From Thamnaconus septentrionalis (lineage: Eukaryota > Chordata > Actinopteri > Tetraodontiformes > Monacanthidae): a stretch of 64,000 nucleotides of DNA. A program made the translations under genes and the position numbers. The DNA lies in NCBI GenBank assembly GCA_009823395.1, contig CM020505.1:846629-910628 (forward strand), written 5' to 3'. Each line of letters starts with the position of its first letter. Positions within the stretch are counted from its first letter, which is position 1. Below, in pieces: positions 13,954 to 27,254 of the stretch. The notes under the pieces were generated by a model. That model was not told the origin of the DNA, searched no databases, and worked only from the letters and a program-made list of their open reading frames with translations.

Positions 13954-15179
13954 GTTTCTCTCATGTTGGGTGAAGACTTCTTGTTCTTGTTTAGCTTCAG
14001 AAACCCTCCAACAGTTATCAAGCGAGGGAACATAGTCGTTTCTATGGAAACAACTTAAAGATTAAAGCTGTGAAGAGCGAGAGCCACGCCAGAGTGATTC
14101 CCATAATGCCTTGTGCCTGGGGATCTCGGGGAAAGAGAGAAGCAGGGAGAGAGGGAGAGAAGGGAGGCAGAGCGGGACAGCGAGGCGGAGGAGTGATTGT
14201 GTGTGTCAGCTCTGGAGATGCTGTGCTACAAATCCCCCCGTTCACTTGTGACAGCTCACATGACTTGAGACACCAAACTCGGCGTCTCCGCGCCGCAACA
14301 CACAACTGGAGACGGCGTCGTGGTGCGTTTCCACACGCCGGGAAGCTGGAACCAAGAACACCGTGTGCCTTCTCCCTGACTGAGCAGCCAGACGTGTCGG
14401 CAGCCTGAGCGCCTCCACTCACCTACACCCAGCGTCTGCTGGGCTTCCTCCCACCCGGGTTGGCTCAGTGTGTGTTTGGAGGCCCTGAATGGACGACTGG
14501 GCTGCGGCTACTGTTGGCTAAACAGCGTGTTGCAAACAATAATAACAAAAGCAATATTTAACAATAGTTCATCCTCTTGTGATGTCCCACTCGCTCGATC
14601 ACATCTCTGCCGTGATGTCAGCGTGCAGACGTGAAACCTGCATCAGAGCCGCGATGTTCGGCCTCCCTCCAGGAGGAGCTGCTCTTCATGGGAATAACTG
14701 CTTCTTATTAGTGCGCCAACAGCTTAGTTTATAGTTCTTTTCTTTCAGGGAATCATAAAATATTTTAATAGTATAATAATAATATAACATATTTAGCTTA
14801 TTTTAAAAAGAATCCATTTCATGCCATTACATCACTTTAACAGTGACACACTGGCTGGGTGTGCTAATAGGTTTGGGGGCATCGAGTGCTCCGACGTTGA
14901 CCCTATTTTAGAACTATTTTATATTTTTATTTTTGTGTGTTTGAACGAAAGGTCTGAGAAGACCAGTGACGCCACGTTGCAGCAACACGGTCTGAGAACC
15001 GAAACCCTAAACCTCAGCTTTGTCCCAAAAAAGGTGCGGTGACATCACAAAGGGTGCAAACCTCCAGACTGTGACTGAAGCGCTCGCTCCAAAAAAAACT
15101 GCTGCCCCTCCGTCTACCCAGCTGTCTTGTTGCGCATTGTTTCTCATTTTCAACGTATGTGCTTCCCATGTCCTCTCTG

Positions 15180-15226
<47 letters not shown>

Positions 15227-17521
15227 GTCTCCCCTCCCCCTCCCCCTGGGTGATGCCAGTGCTGTTGTCAGGCTGGAGCTGAAAGCAGCCAATTGCGTGG
15301 CTCTGTGCTGAGGAGCTCTGGGGTGATGTTAGGCAGTTTCATGCTCATACGATGAGCTTTGCCAAATGTAGGTCATGCTTCTCCCCACTCTCTCTTCCCC
15401 TCTGTCTCCCCCTCTCCCTCTCTCTCCCTCACTCTCTCTCTTTCACACACACATGCATACATGAAAACGCACAAGCATTCCCACCTCCCCTTCCCCTTCC
15501 CCTTTTTTTTTGTTAACGCACACACGGTGAACAGATAAGGAAAGAGGTGCGTATTCCCCCCCCCCCCCCCCCCTCACACTGTAGGTATGCATACAGTGCA
15601 GGTTATATGGACACACAGAGGTGGCAGTGCCACAGTGTAGCAGCAGCCCCTCCATTCACATGACGCGGCCTCGCTCAGGAGAGGAGAAGAGGGTGGGGTG
15701 AGTGGTCTGCGCCGTGGCAGCACCTTCTTGTGGGGGATCAGCTCCCTGCACCACGGCTTCCTTTGTGAAAGCCACCCCGATTCTCGCAGCCAGCTCTCCC
15801 AACCACGATGAAAAATTGATAAGTGAGTAAAATCACACCATGAAACAAAAAAAAAGAGAAGATGAACCCCTGCTTTCTACTGAACTCTTGCTGAACTGTC
15901 TCCGTCTCTGCTGCAGTGCAACAAAAGAAGGATTACGACGCAAACAGGAGCCATAGAAACGGCACTTTGAGTGAAATATATACATCAAATGCAGGAAAAT
16001 CTGACCTGAATGTAGCAGTCGCTGTGGAAAATGATGTATTTCTGGTTGTTGTACTTCAGACATACAAACTGTTTATTCCTATATTTTTTCATCAATAAAT
16101 ACACGACACGTTTTAATGTGGATAAATTGTAAAATAATTCACAAATGTCAACACTCAATAGTGTCTGTAATGCTACAACCCTTCAAAAAATGTATATATA
16201 TATATTTCTTCAAATGCACTGACGTTGTGGAATGTGTGTATTAAATTTGGGCTATTTTTAGATTCCCTCAACGGCACCGTGCAAATCTTTTTGCATGTCT
16301 GTTTTATAACTTTTATGCCACACAAGTTTGCTTCTCTAATTGGCATTGCTAGGACTGCTCCAGGTTAAGTCTATAGTGCAGTGTGACTTCCTGCAATAAA
16401 GGACTTCTGTTCTACAAACCCCATCTGACAAAGTGTGTCCGCCTATATCAAACGCCTGTAATGATAGTAATACTATTGTCATAATATCAACTGTAATATT
16501 GACAGTAATAAAAGGCTGTGTTATTCAAAATCTTTTATAACTAGATAAGAAAAATACAATTGCTTTTTTTAGCAGGCCAAAGCAAGTAGCTAAGCCAAAA
16601 CCTAATCTTAACAATCTGGATATTATATTAAGGTTAGGTTTGTTTTATGACGGTTATTGAGGTGCGATCTTATTATTACCAAAGATCAAAAAGATGCTGC
16701 CCAAGAGAATCATTCACCTTCTCTAGTGGATGCTGGGAAGAATTTAGAGAACAAGAGACGAGCATTGCAACAGCTTTTTGCCTTTTTTTTTATTTCAACA
16801 AACTTATTTAGTCTAAGTTTAGGATCAGATTCTGCTGTTGCTCTTTATGTAATATCAAAACTGCAGTGCTAATTAGGCCAAGAAAAAAAGAGGGGGGTGG
16901 AGGGGAGTTCCACACAGTAAATTTTCCCAGATTTAATCTGGTGCAAACAGATTGAGGATTCAACTCCACAGAAACCTCCTTTGGGTTGAGTTGAGTTGTT
17001 TTTGTTGAAAGTCTTGAATACAATAAAGTCTGCAAGGAAAGGAGAAAAATATTCTCATGTCTCTGCTTTCGTTTCTGGTTTAATGTGGAGCTGATGTGCT
17101 TTTCATTCGACACATTATTCCTTCAAGCACACATCCCACCTTCAGGAGCTTGGTCTTGATTTATCTTTGGAATTTTTGGTAATACTGTGAACTAACATAT
17201 AAAATGTCCTTTCCAAAATTCCTGATAAAATCAATGGGTTGAAATATAATAGAAGAAATATCATTAATAATATGATGTTAGTATGGATTTTGCCTTCAGG
17301 CACCACCACTATTTATTGATCGTGTCCTCCTCTTTCCTACTTTTCTTCTTATTTCTGTACATGATGGACTGATCTCTATTGTGCTTCTCTATTTACCTAT
17401 TAATGTGCACTCAGACCTCATCGCCTTATAAGCCGTGTGTGAAACGTTTACTCCTTTACAGTAGGACATGAAATAACGTTACACAATGAGCTGCTGACAA
17501 ACATGCAACCTGCCCTCACGC

Positions 17522-17574
<53 letters not shown>

Positions 17575-17635
17575 CTCCAAGAGAATCACTTCTACTTCCG
17601 TGGGTTGCCACTGCTGTTGACCTATTTTTGTCCAG

Positions 17636-17683
<48 letters not shown>

Positions 17684-18814
17684 TGCTCACTCGCTCCAGC
17701 CCCATAATTCACCCTGCTTAAAAATTCACAACAGCTTTTTAAGCCTCCACTCTATTAAATGACAGGATCAGGACAACAAGAACATTTTTTTTTTTTTGCA
17801 CAGTTGCATTTCTTTGGCCAACGATTTGCAAAACCAAGGTTGTTTGGATGCTGAAGACAAAGCCAGTGTGGCTGGAGGGACTGAATGTGTCTGTAAGGTG
17901 GCATCACTTGCACACTGGCAGACAGGAAGCCCTGTCGCTTATTGGAGGAGAAGAGCAGGAGAGAGGAAGCGGAGCAGCAAAAAAATAACGATAGAGAATG
18001 AATAATAGCTGTTGTAAAACAGCAGGTTATTTGTAAGTCTGTGCACAGCCTCACTGGCCCTGTTGTGATTGGACGAACCAAGCGGGCCAGAGCCAATGAG
18101 GGCACAGGGAGAAGGAGAGCAGAGAGTTCCCTCCGTCTGTGATGGTGGGCACACCCTGTCGTCCTGTTTGTATCCACATCGTTTTATGTGGGAGAGCATC
18201 TTGAACTGCCTACATACACACATATGTATACACATATATGATTATTGACATGTATAGTAATTCTACTGTCTCTAATACTGTCACACCACAGAGTTCTCTC
18301 TGTTTCTTCCATCCACAACACTCTGAGCTCCATGAGCTGCTGCAGAACAAAGACACCGAGCACACAGCGTTCCACTGTCGTTGCTGTTACACACAGTCAG
18401 CAAAGACACACTAAGAGTTTCAATGCTAAAGGCTGTTGGCTCTTAGTATCCCAAGTCTTCAGGGCCAACAGTCCACACCACCTGTATTTTCTATCTATCT
18501 AGTTGCACCAACTTTCACCTCAGACCTGTCTGCTCCCTCAAGTTCAGCCAGATGAAGGCTGTTCACGTTACACTGTGGCTGCTAATCCAATGGACCTACA
18601 ATCTGGCACCAGCACAACACAGCAAACTACTCGACTTTGTCGACAAGTGTCTCTGCCACACCTTTGTTATGACATTATTGTCATTATCATTATTACACAA
18701 GAGATGTAACTCATGGACTCGAATCAGATTTTTCAAAATTCCATCTCATTTTGTGTTTTTTGTTCCGTCCTGTTTTGTCCACCGCGGCTGCAAGAGCACG
18801 TAGACAGAGTTGAG

Positions 18815-18847
<33 letters not shown>

Positions 18848-21800
18848 CATGGTTGTGCTTGAGTGTGTGTAATGCTGCGGTCTGATCGATGTGACAGCGT
18901 GAGTGAGTCTCCTCGAAGAACCCCGGCCTTATTGCTCTGCTCTTACACACGGCCTCCGTGCAAACACAACACACTCTGTCTCTCGCTGCTTCACATACAC
19001 ATGCACATGTTTAACCACATCATCAAGAGCTGCGTTTCCATGACAGTTCTTCAGAAAATAAAAGCGAAATTTCTGAATTTTGGGCAAAGCACAATTGTGA
19101 TTTGCAGGTGTTTCCATTGAACGGCGTGAAGCGCATAAGCCGAAACTCTCATAAAATCTCTTCCCGCGAGATTTTACGAGACTCGCGTTTGCTTTTGTTT
19201 GTTTACGTTTGTTTGCTGTCAAGAATGGTTGTTATATTTTCTCTTTGATTACTTGTAAAAAGTATTCAGTCTCCTTTCCTTTCCACTTTCAAACAGCCCG
19301 ATTTATTCACACTTATTAAGAAGTTTCAATAAATCTCATGTTTTTTCTATGAGCACAATGGGCAACATTAGCCATGCAAAACATTACAGCTTGCAATTAA
19401 CTTAACTCTGGCTGAATGTCAAAGTTAATACTACTTGCAAAGCACCGTGGTGTGCTCCATCAAGAGCGGCGGTCAGCACTATTCTTTGCTAGTCCTGATA
19501 AGAAAATTCAAATGGAAAAGCCGCCACGATGGACGAGCAAGAGTTGAACTGAAGTCAAAACGGTTCCGCCAAGTTGGTAACAGTGTAATAGGATTAGCCA
19601 ACGTCTTTTCTGACACTGTTGCATGCTGAGAGGCAAAGAAGGTTTTAGTCAAATTTAGCTGATTGTCTAGTAATCCATCAAAGTCTCACAAATGGTGGAG
19701 GCGAGTTGGAAGGTGGGGGCTTACACAGTGTGACACCCACTGCGGTTACTGTGCACTGGAGTTCACTGGACACTGGACATCTTAGGAGGAAAAAAAATCA
19801 CATTCATCTTCAGAGTATAAGATGAGTTTGCCATTGTTCTCCTCCACGCTAAATTTTATCAATGGATATTTTTCCCCCTTTAGATGGAAGCAAAGTAAGC
19901 AGGTTAAACCAGGAGAGAGGTGGCGGAGAACCGTCGCACGGATAATCACCCCTCCAAATTTACTATAACAGCAGTGGAGAATCTGAACGCATTTCTAGAA
20001 CCCTGCCGGGAGGATTTGCCTGGCATTAAGTCTCCAGGTTAGAAAAGAGTTAAGAAAAGTAGAAAAGTGTCTTGATCACTGAGCTTCACCACAACCGCTC
20101 ACAATATTGATTAGCAATGCCCACTGCTACTTTAGTGAATTATTTAAAAAGAAACCAGTCGAGTTGGAGCTGAAATAACTCCATTATTGTGCTGAATCTT
20201 CTTGATGTGCTGCTCTGAGTTCCCACTGCTGGAGGTGGATGGCACTGAGGTTGGCACTACTTTCTTGAGTGAACCACTTGGCGGAGTGACACAGTGACAC
20301 CTCGGACGGCGCTGGAATTACTTGCTTGGTTTTTGGCTCAAATAATTAAACTTGTGGGTCTTGGTTGGTAAAGAAATCATCGCTGCGATCAGACACTCAC
20401 CTCCTCACAACGAACGTATTGTTTGGATGACGGGAGTGGTTTGACTAAATGTAACACCTGCTACGTATTTGCCTTACAAGTTATTGGATTGTGTCTCTAA
20501 TGAGTTTTGAGATGTATGGAGAGCTGTTGTTGATCTCTGAGCAGCTGGCACCTCTGCCCCCTGGATCTCAAAACAACAGGCACTGATAATTAAAGGGAAT
20601 AGACCTACTCATATGAGAATAACGATTATGGCAACGTGCAAATTTGGCGAAAAAAGGAAACAGCGCACGCACATCCAAAATGCAGAGTCGGAACAAGTTA
20701 AAAGAGGCATAATGAGAACTGGCGACATTGTAGAGAGGAAGAGAAGAAAAATTGTATTTATTCTAAATTCGTGGGATCTGTTTTTTTTTTGCTTTTTTTT
20801 TTTAACCAAAATCCTGAACAGCAGGAAGTTTTACCATTAACCATTAATTATTGTGCGAAACATCTTAGCAGGATATTAAAATCAAACCAGTCAATCCCGC
20901 TGCTACTGGAAAGTGAAGAGATGAAGGCACATCCTCACGCGAGCAGGCTCTAATGCAGCAGCATTAACAATGTCTTAACTCAATCCTACTGTAAAATCTG
21001 CTTGGCCTACAAAAGGACACAACTTAATAAGATCAGCATCAGACCTACCCAGTCTATCTGTTTACTTGGAAGTTAAGCAAGATATTGAGCGTCTGAATCG
21101 CTTTGAAAGCCCTTAACTGACGGCCCTGGTGACACATCAGCCTGACTTACTTGGTATTTCAGATGAGTTCACAACTCCTATATGCTGCTCCTAAATATAA
21201 ACATGGACAGCTACACCAAATGTACAGATAATTCCAACAATGAGTGGTGTTGAACAGCCATCAAATCTATCGCCTATGCAAGTTTTCAGTCAACTTTAAA
21301 TACACAAACCATAAAAAGTTTGGGGTGTTCAGCTTTCGGGGTCAAAGTTCAGAAGTCCAACCTTCACAGGTGGACTTAATTGGACCTTCCCTAAACTTGC
21401 ATGAGGATGAGGAGGTGAAGGGACTTAGCTGAGGTAGAGTGGCCCGGTTTGACCCGGTCCCAGAAAGGGTTTGGTTGCTTCCAAACAGGTGACTGTCTGT
21501 CTGCTTGTTCCATGGAGTTCAATCCTCTTCCTCCTGTTCCCTCTGGTTATTTGTTGTTTTTTTTCTTCATCCCAATCCAGGTTTCTTATCCTTCTTTTCC
21601 TTGTCTAACTTCTCACTTTCCTTTGGTTCTGCTTTAGCTGCTTTGTCCTTCTTTGTTTGAAGTTCCCTCTCTTTTTCAGCTCAGGGTTCTCTGATTTCTA
21701 AACTTCTTTCCTCCTCCTCCTTGTGTGATGTCAATTCCCATCTCCAAGACTTCTTGTATCCTGCTTTCTACACCTTATTTCTTCACATACTCTTTTCTAC

Positions 21801-24693
21801 AAGGTGATTAACCACAAAAATAACAACATGACAATATGTCCATGTGAATACACCGCTCAATGATCTGGTTCAATATCAGTTTGTATTAATATTCAGTCCA
21901 ATATTCCCAACTTTTTGTGAGTATTGTGTCTATCTAAAAGCACCTATTTCTGTACATAAATACAAAGCAAGACTGCAAAATTATCTTATCGAAGAATTAG
22001 ATTTGTATTATTCTAATGGAAACATATCACATTTCTACACTGGAACAAGGAAACATAAATGTATAAATATAAATGTATAAATGTATAAATTGTTGATATC
22101 AACAACACTTTTTAACTTTTGCTCAAGCAAAATTACATTTAGATTCTTGAGATAATTAAAGGCACAGATTTGAACTAAAACACTAAACAGTTTATAATTT
22201 CTGTATAATTTGCAAAACGACAAACCCAACCCAAGACAACTCAATGTGACAAAAGTGAGCATCCTGTACTCTTGTATTCTTGTACATGACTTTGCAACTG
22301 TCAGCATGGATTAATCAATTAATAAGCAGGGGTTGACAATGAAAAGAAAATTCATTTATCTTAAAGTTATTGCAGCACCAACTACTTTGGTATTTATATG
22401 ATTTAAATCATAAGATTTGAAACCTTGACAAAGAGGCTAAATTTAGTGACTCGCACAGGTGTCTCTGGCTGTGCTTCAGTCGTCCTGGTGAGTTCTCATC
22501 CACTGCATTTCAAACACAGGAAACGCTTTAATATAGAAATCAAACGCGCTCCTGTCAGGGCATGAAACCCCTTAAATACAAAGAAGTGTAAAACACTAGT
22601 TGACCTTTTAAGTCATCACACTGACACTGAGCAGCTTTCCTTTTGCTTCAAGTTCATTTTAATAATCCAGAAGTTCAAAAGAAAATCAGTCAAAGTTTAT
22701 CATCTTTTCCTTTATCTGACGCCCTGCGATGAATCATTGAGGATTAAAAGCTTCTACCTGGTTTCACCTCTTCTCAGAATTTCAGGGTAAAAAAAAAAAA
22801 AAGACGGCGCTCCTGACGTATTAATAATGAGCGCCGTGTTTGCTGCAGTCATAAACAGTAATCAGATGTTAGAGTCAACAGAAATGCACTCAAACAACTG
22901 CAGGAAAATCAGTTGGTCACTGTGGCTCAGCATCGTCTTTGTGCCGCACAACCAAGGAACCACTTCAACCACTTGCGCTTGAATGAAATCAATGGAGTTC
23001 AGAAGCAAGTGGCTACAAATGAAAAAACAGAGAAACTGCGGGTTTTTTTAGACAGGGGTGCTGAGTGTATTATAATGAGCGGTAGAAGAAAAGAGAGAAT
23101 GTATAATGCATTATCTCCCCTTTTTATCCCGAGGATGAGAGGGCTTCCAGTTTCTGAGGGACATCCAAGTGTTGGTCATGGATTTGTATATCCATGTGTT
23201 TGTCTAAGTGTGTGTGTGTGTGTGTGTGCGCGTGCGTGCGTGGTAATGTTTTAATGTGTTTGTGCGACATCTTTCAGGCATATGTGACAAACAGAGGAAC
23301 AGATCTGAGCTCCTCCAGTTCAGAGGTGCAACCGTGTAAGTTGAAGAGGACACAAAGGAAAACCAATTATCAGACATAGTAATAATAAACAAATAAATAA
23401 ATAAATAAATAAATAAATAAATAGATAATAGATAAAGAGCACTCACTAACAGAAACACCTTATTAACGCTCCCCTCTCCCTTCAGTGTGGAAAGGACCCG
23501 GGTGCTGAGACTATGCTGGCATAAGCCATTTACGGCCAGTGATAAAGAGCGTTGTGATTGTGCGAGATCAGCGCTATCAGCCTCTAACCGGGCTGCAGAG
23601 ATAAACATCAGATGGTGTAAATGCCGTGCACAAAGGTTCAGCTGGGGCTGAATCACCATCGGGATCACTGCTTCTGATCCACCGTAAACCATATGGCTCC
23701 GATTCACTTTAACATGCATGGATTAAGGGTTTGATTCAGCTGGCAGCCATTCGCGGCTGCTAGTGTTGTCGTACTTCATTTTTGTTTTTCCGCCATTAAT
23801 AATCAAGAAATTCTCAAATAACCCGACAACCAGCTTGACACGACCGCTACAGATCTCAAGACATTTTGGTGTGTTGCTATTTGTATGTTAACATCAAGAG
23901 CAACTGTGAGAATGTACTTGGCTGATTCTATTCTGTTTAATACCATTTTCTGAGCAGGAGGTGTCACAAAACCTATAATTTGTCTGCATTGTTTTTTGCC
24001 CAAAATGTTCAATAGTCTTATATTTTGTTTTTGTTTTGGTTGATAATCGAAAAAATAATCATAAGACTTGACCAATTAATGATGCATGAATTATGAAAGT
24101 CCGATCAAGCTACAGAAACCACATGACTTTTGAACAACTGCTCACTGGGACAACCTGATTGGTGGAAACAGTGACAAAGATTCACACAGCACATATACAG
24201 GACAATTTCCTTCTCAACTGACCCTACAGCCTTTAATCTAGACTCGATGTGTGAATCCTGTAAAAAGTGTATTTTTAAAGGGGCTTTATGCAAAATTTAC
24301 TTTTGCTATGTTTGCAAAACATAGCATGGACATTTTGCTGTGTCCATGCTGGGCCTGTTAATCCAGCATGGCAAATGTCATGTCCTGTCTTTAGAGTCAG
24401 GATAAGATTACCACCACACCAACTTCCTGAAATGAACAACAAAAGGACAATAATAAAGAATTCCTGGTGTTTGCTCGTGCCTGAAAACAGTCCATTTTTT
24501 TGTTCAAATGATTGTTGATTCTGTAGGTGAACTGGAGAAGCTCTGAACAATGGATGGAAACTGTTAGACATTAACTGAGTTAACACTGTTGTCACATGTT
24601 AGGCTATTAATCTGTCATCTCACATTATCTTTTGGGACTTTGGCCTCAGTGGAGTAATCCGTTGGTTAATACACACACACAGACGCACGCATG

Positions 24694-24731
<38 letters not shown>

Positions 24732-27202
24732 GAGTAATAGGAAGAAAGTCTCACAGTCAGTTAATTGTAATTTCTTACTACTGTAATTATTTGACTGTGT
24801 GGTTGTAATTACCAGAATACAGAATGGGAGCAGTAGCAGGATACTGTAATTATTTTACACATGTTTAATCTGTATTATTGGCTCTTTGCAAACAAGTATT
24901 TATTTCAATGATTGGACTGGATGAGTAGATGCTACTGGTGCTGTGGATGGGCCCCACTGCAGTATCTTGGGATTTTGCTCGTTGCATCCTGTGCATTGCA
25001 TGCAAAGATGAAGGAAAACGTGAATGAACTAAACAGTGTCAGTGTCATACAAAGTGTGCACTGTGAGGGAGTTGGCATGGTGGATGAGGCAGACGGAAAA
25101 CAAAAAAAAAAGAAAACCCTGACCCAAGAGTTTATCGCAGCCAAGAAAACAAGCATTGATCTTGAAAGTGGTGTGTTACACTTAAACTCTTCCTCGAGAT
25201 CATGTCCATTGCCATGGAATTAGGAGGGATAGCACATCTGTACTTCCTAATTGTACACATGTGCTCACTGCGCTTTTGAATTTACATTTTTTTCAGTAAA
25301 TCATAAATGGCAAGTGGTAAAGACAGTAAAGATGGTTATTTATTGCACATAAAAGCACAGCACTGCATTTGAGCCAGATTGAAAAATGGCGCGGCTGGCA
25401 CACTAATACTGTAAAGTGGTTACCATTGTTTCCATGGTTTTGAGCACATGATTGCACACATGTGCAGGTGTTTGCATTGAATGGTGTGAAGCACAAAAGC
25501 CGTAATTCTCGTAAAATCTTGCGGGAAGAGATCCTACGAGAATTACGTTTTTTTGTTTGTTCACGTTTGTTTGTTTGTCAAGAATGGTTTTTCTATTTTT
25601 CTCTTTGATTACTTTAAAAAAAATATTCCGTCTCCTCCTCCGTCCAAACATAACGTGCCATTTTCACTTGAAGTGACCCCGTTATTGTGAAAAAGTGTTT
25701 CCATGACACTTTTGCGATCTACCTCTATATGGATACGACTGAAAAAGCACCTCATGAGAGCGTCAAAACCTTTTAGCCATATTTGAGAGGTTTTTCCAAG
25801 TTTAGCTGTTTCCCTGACTAGTTTTTTATTGCCATATTTAGGTTTTGCACTATTCTAGGAGTCATGGAAACGCAGCAACTGTTTCTCGCTTCAATATTGA
25901 GCTTTGGCTTTGTTTTATTTTGCAGTTAGCTTGGCCTAGGAATTTGTCCCTTGGATGTCATGGGTGCGTGCTTTCAAAACACACATGAAGTTGGTTGTAA
26001 TATCAATGTGCTTGGCTTTGCTTTGGCTCACTGATACAATTGCTCATGACAGATATGGCTAATTAGTGTAGCCTTGGCTTTGCTGTCCTCACCTCTCACC
26101 AGCCTGCTGAGAAATTGGATTAATTTACTTTTCTGTAATGCGCTGTATCAGCGAAGGACGCCATGCCGAGTCTTTTTCACAAGCTCATGGTTCATTTTCT
26201 TTTCTTTGCAAAGTATGTTTAAAACGGCTGCTAACATTGACATTCTTTAACATATTTCATTAATTAAGACTTTGTGTCTTTCTTTTCAACACAGTCACAC
26301 ATGCCTTTGTTTGGGATGGAGACAGAGTTGACATTTTGAAGGCATGTAGTCCAATTAGGCGGGCGGTGCACTAAGGTTCTTACACAAGACAATCTGTTTC
26401 TTGGGAACTCCTTAAGAGCAGCTCAGTCCTTAAAACGAGCAGCAGGCAACTGCTCTTAAGCTTTTTCTGACTCCATCTGTTTCCATCATATGCTGATAGT
26501 TTACAAAGTCATCCTGAAGACAGTGCACTTGAAAGCATGCAGGCCATCCATTCTCTGCTCCCAGTTTAAACCGTCTGCTATCAAGAATCCAGTTGATGGT
26601 AGAAAACTAGGACACAAAAATAGAGTTTCTAGTCCCCTTCAGCATTTTTCCAGAAGCAAAAAGTGCAACTGATTTAATACGTCCATTTCATTTATCTCAT
26701 AAGCTTTGGGGTGAAAACCAAGCAAAAACGTTGGGCAAAAGGCTTAGAAGAGTAATCGGAGTTTAAGACAGGGTCAGACATCTGCTTACATGTTTGTTTT
26801 CTATGTCTTCTTTCCAATTGTCTCTTCAACAACTATTAAAACTATTTTAATACCTATTAACTATTTTAGGCCCAACTTGTAACAAGGTTGGTTGGCAGAG
26901 ACCTCAAATCTGCTCTGATGGAAACCAAACCAGAAGAACAGAGAATCATCTTTAAAGTCACGAGTCCGGAATAGAATGGAATGGCTCAATGCCACATGCT
27001 GGATTCACTGGGCACTCATGGATATGCTCCCACCCGCCCCCCCATCCAATAGAAATACAACTATTTGTATTTACTATTATTTTATTTTTTTAGTCCCCAG
27101 CCATCTGTCAAGTTTTTTTTGGGTGGGAACGGTGATTATGGAGTCTCCAGACAGAGATGATTGCAGTTCAAGACACAGCAGTTTGGCCTTTCGCAAGAGA
27201 AA

Positions 27203-27254
<52 letters not shown>

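Larger units (their letters stand above)
15700..24240. other. nhs intron 1, middle part: no gene seen
   Basis: Apart from the CA/TC arrays at 17.5 kb, (GT)n at 18818-18845, the MITE-like copy at 19.0 kb and (AAAT)n at 23384-23422, this is unique AT-rich sequence. Its short ORFs have no recognisable domain and no splice structure. Confidence 0.55.

Noticed and set aside
13836..14058. ORFs with poly-Gln or poly-Cys around the CTG repeat
   Set aside because: They are read-through of a trinucleotide repeat in an intron, with no splice context or conserved flanks.
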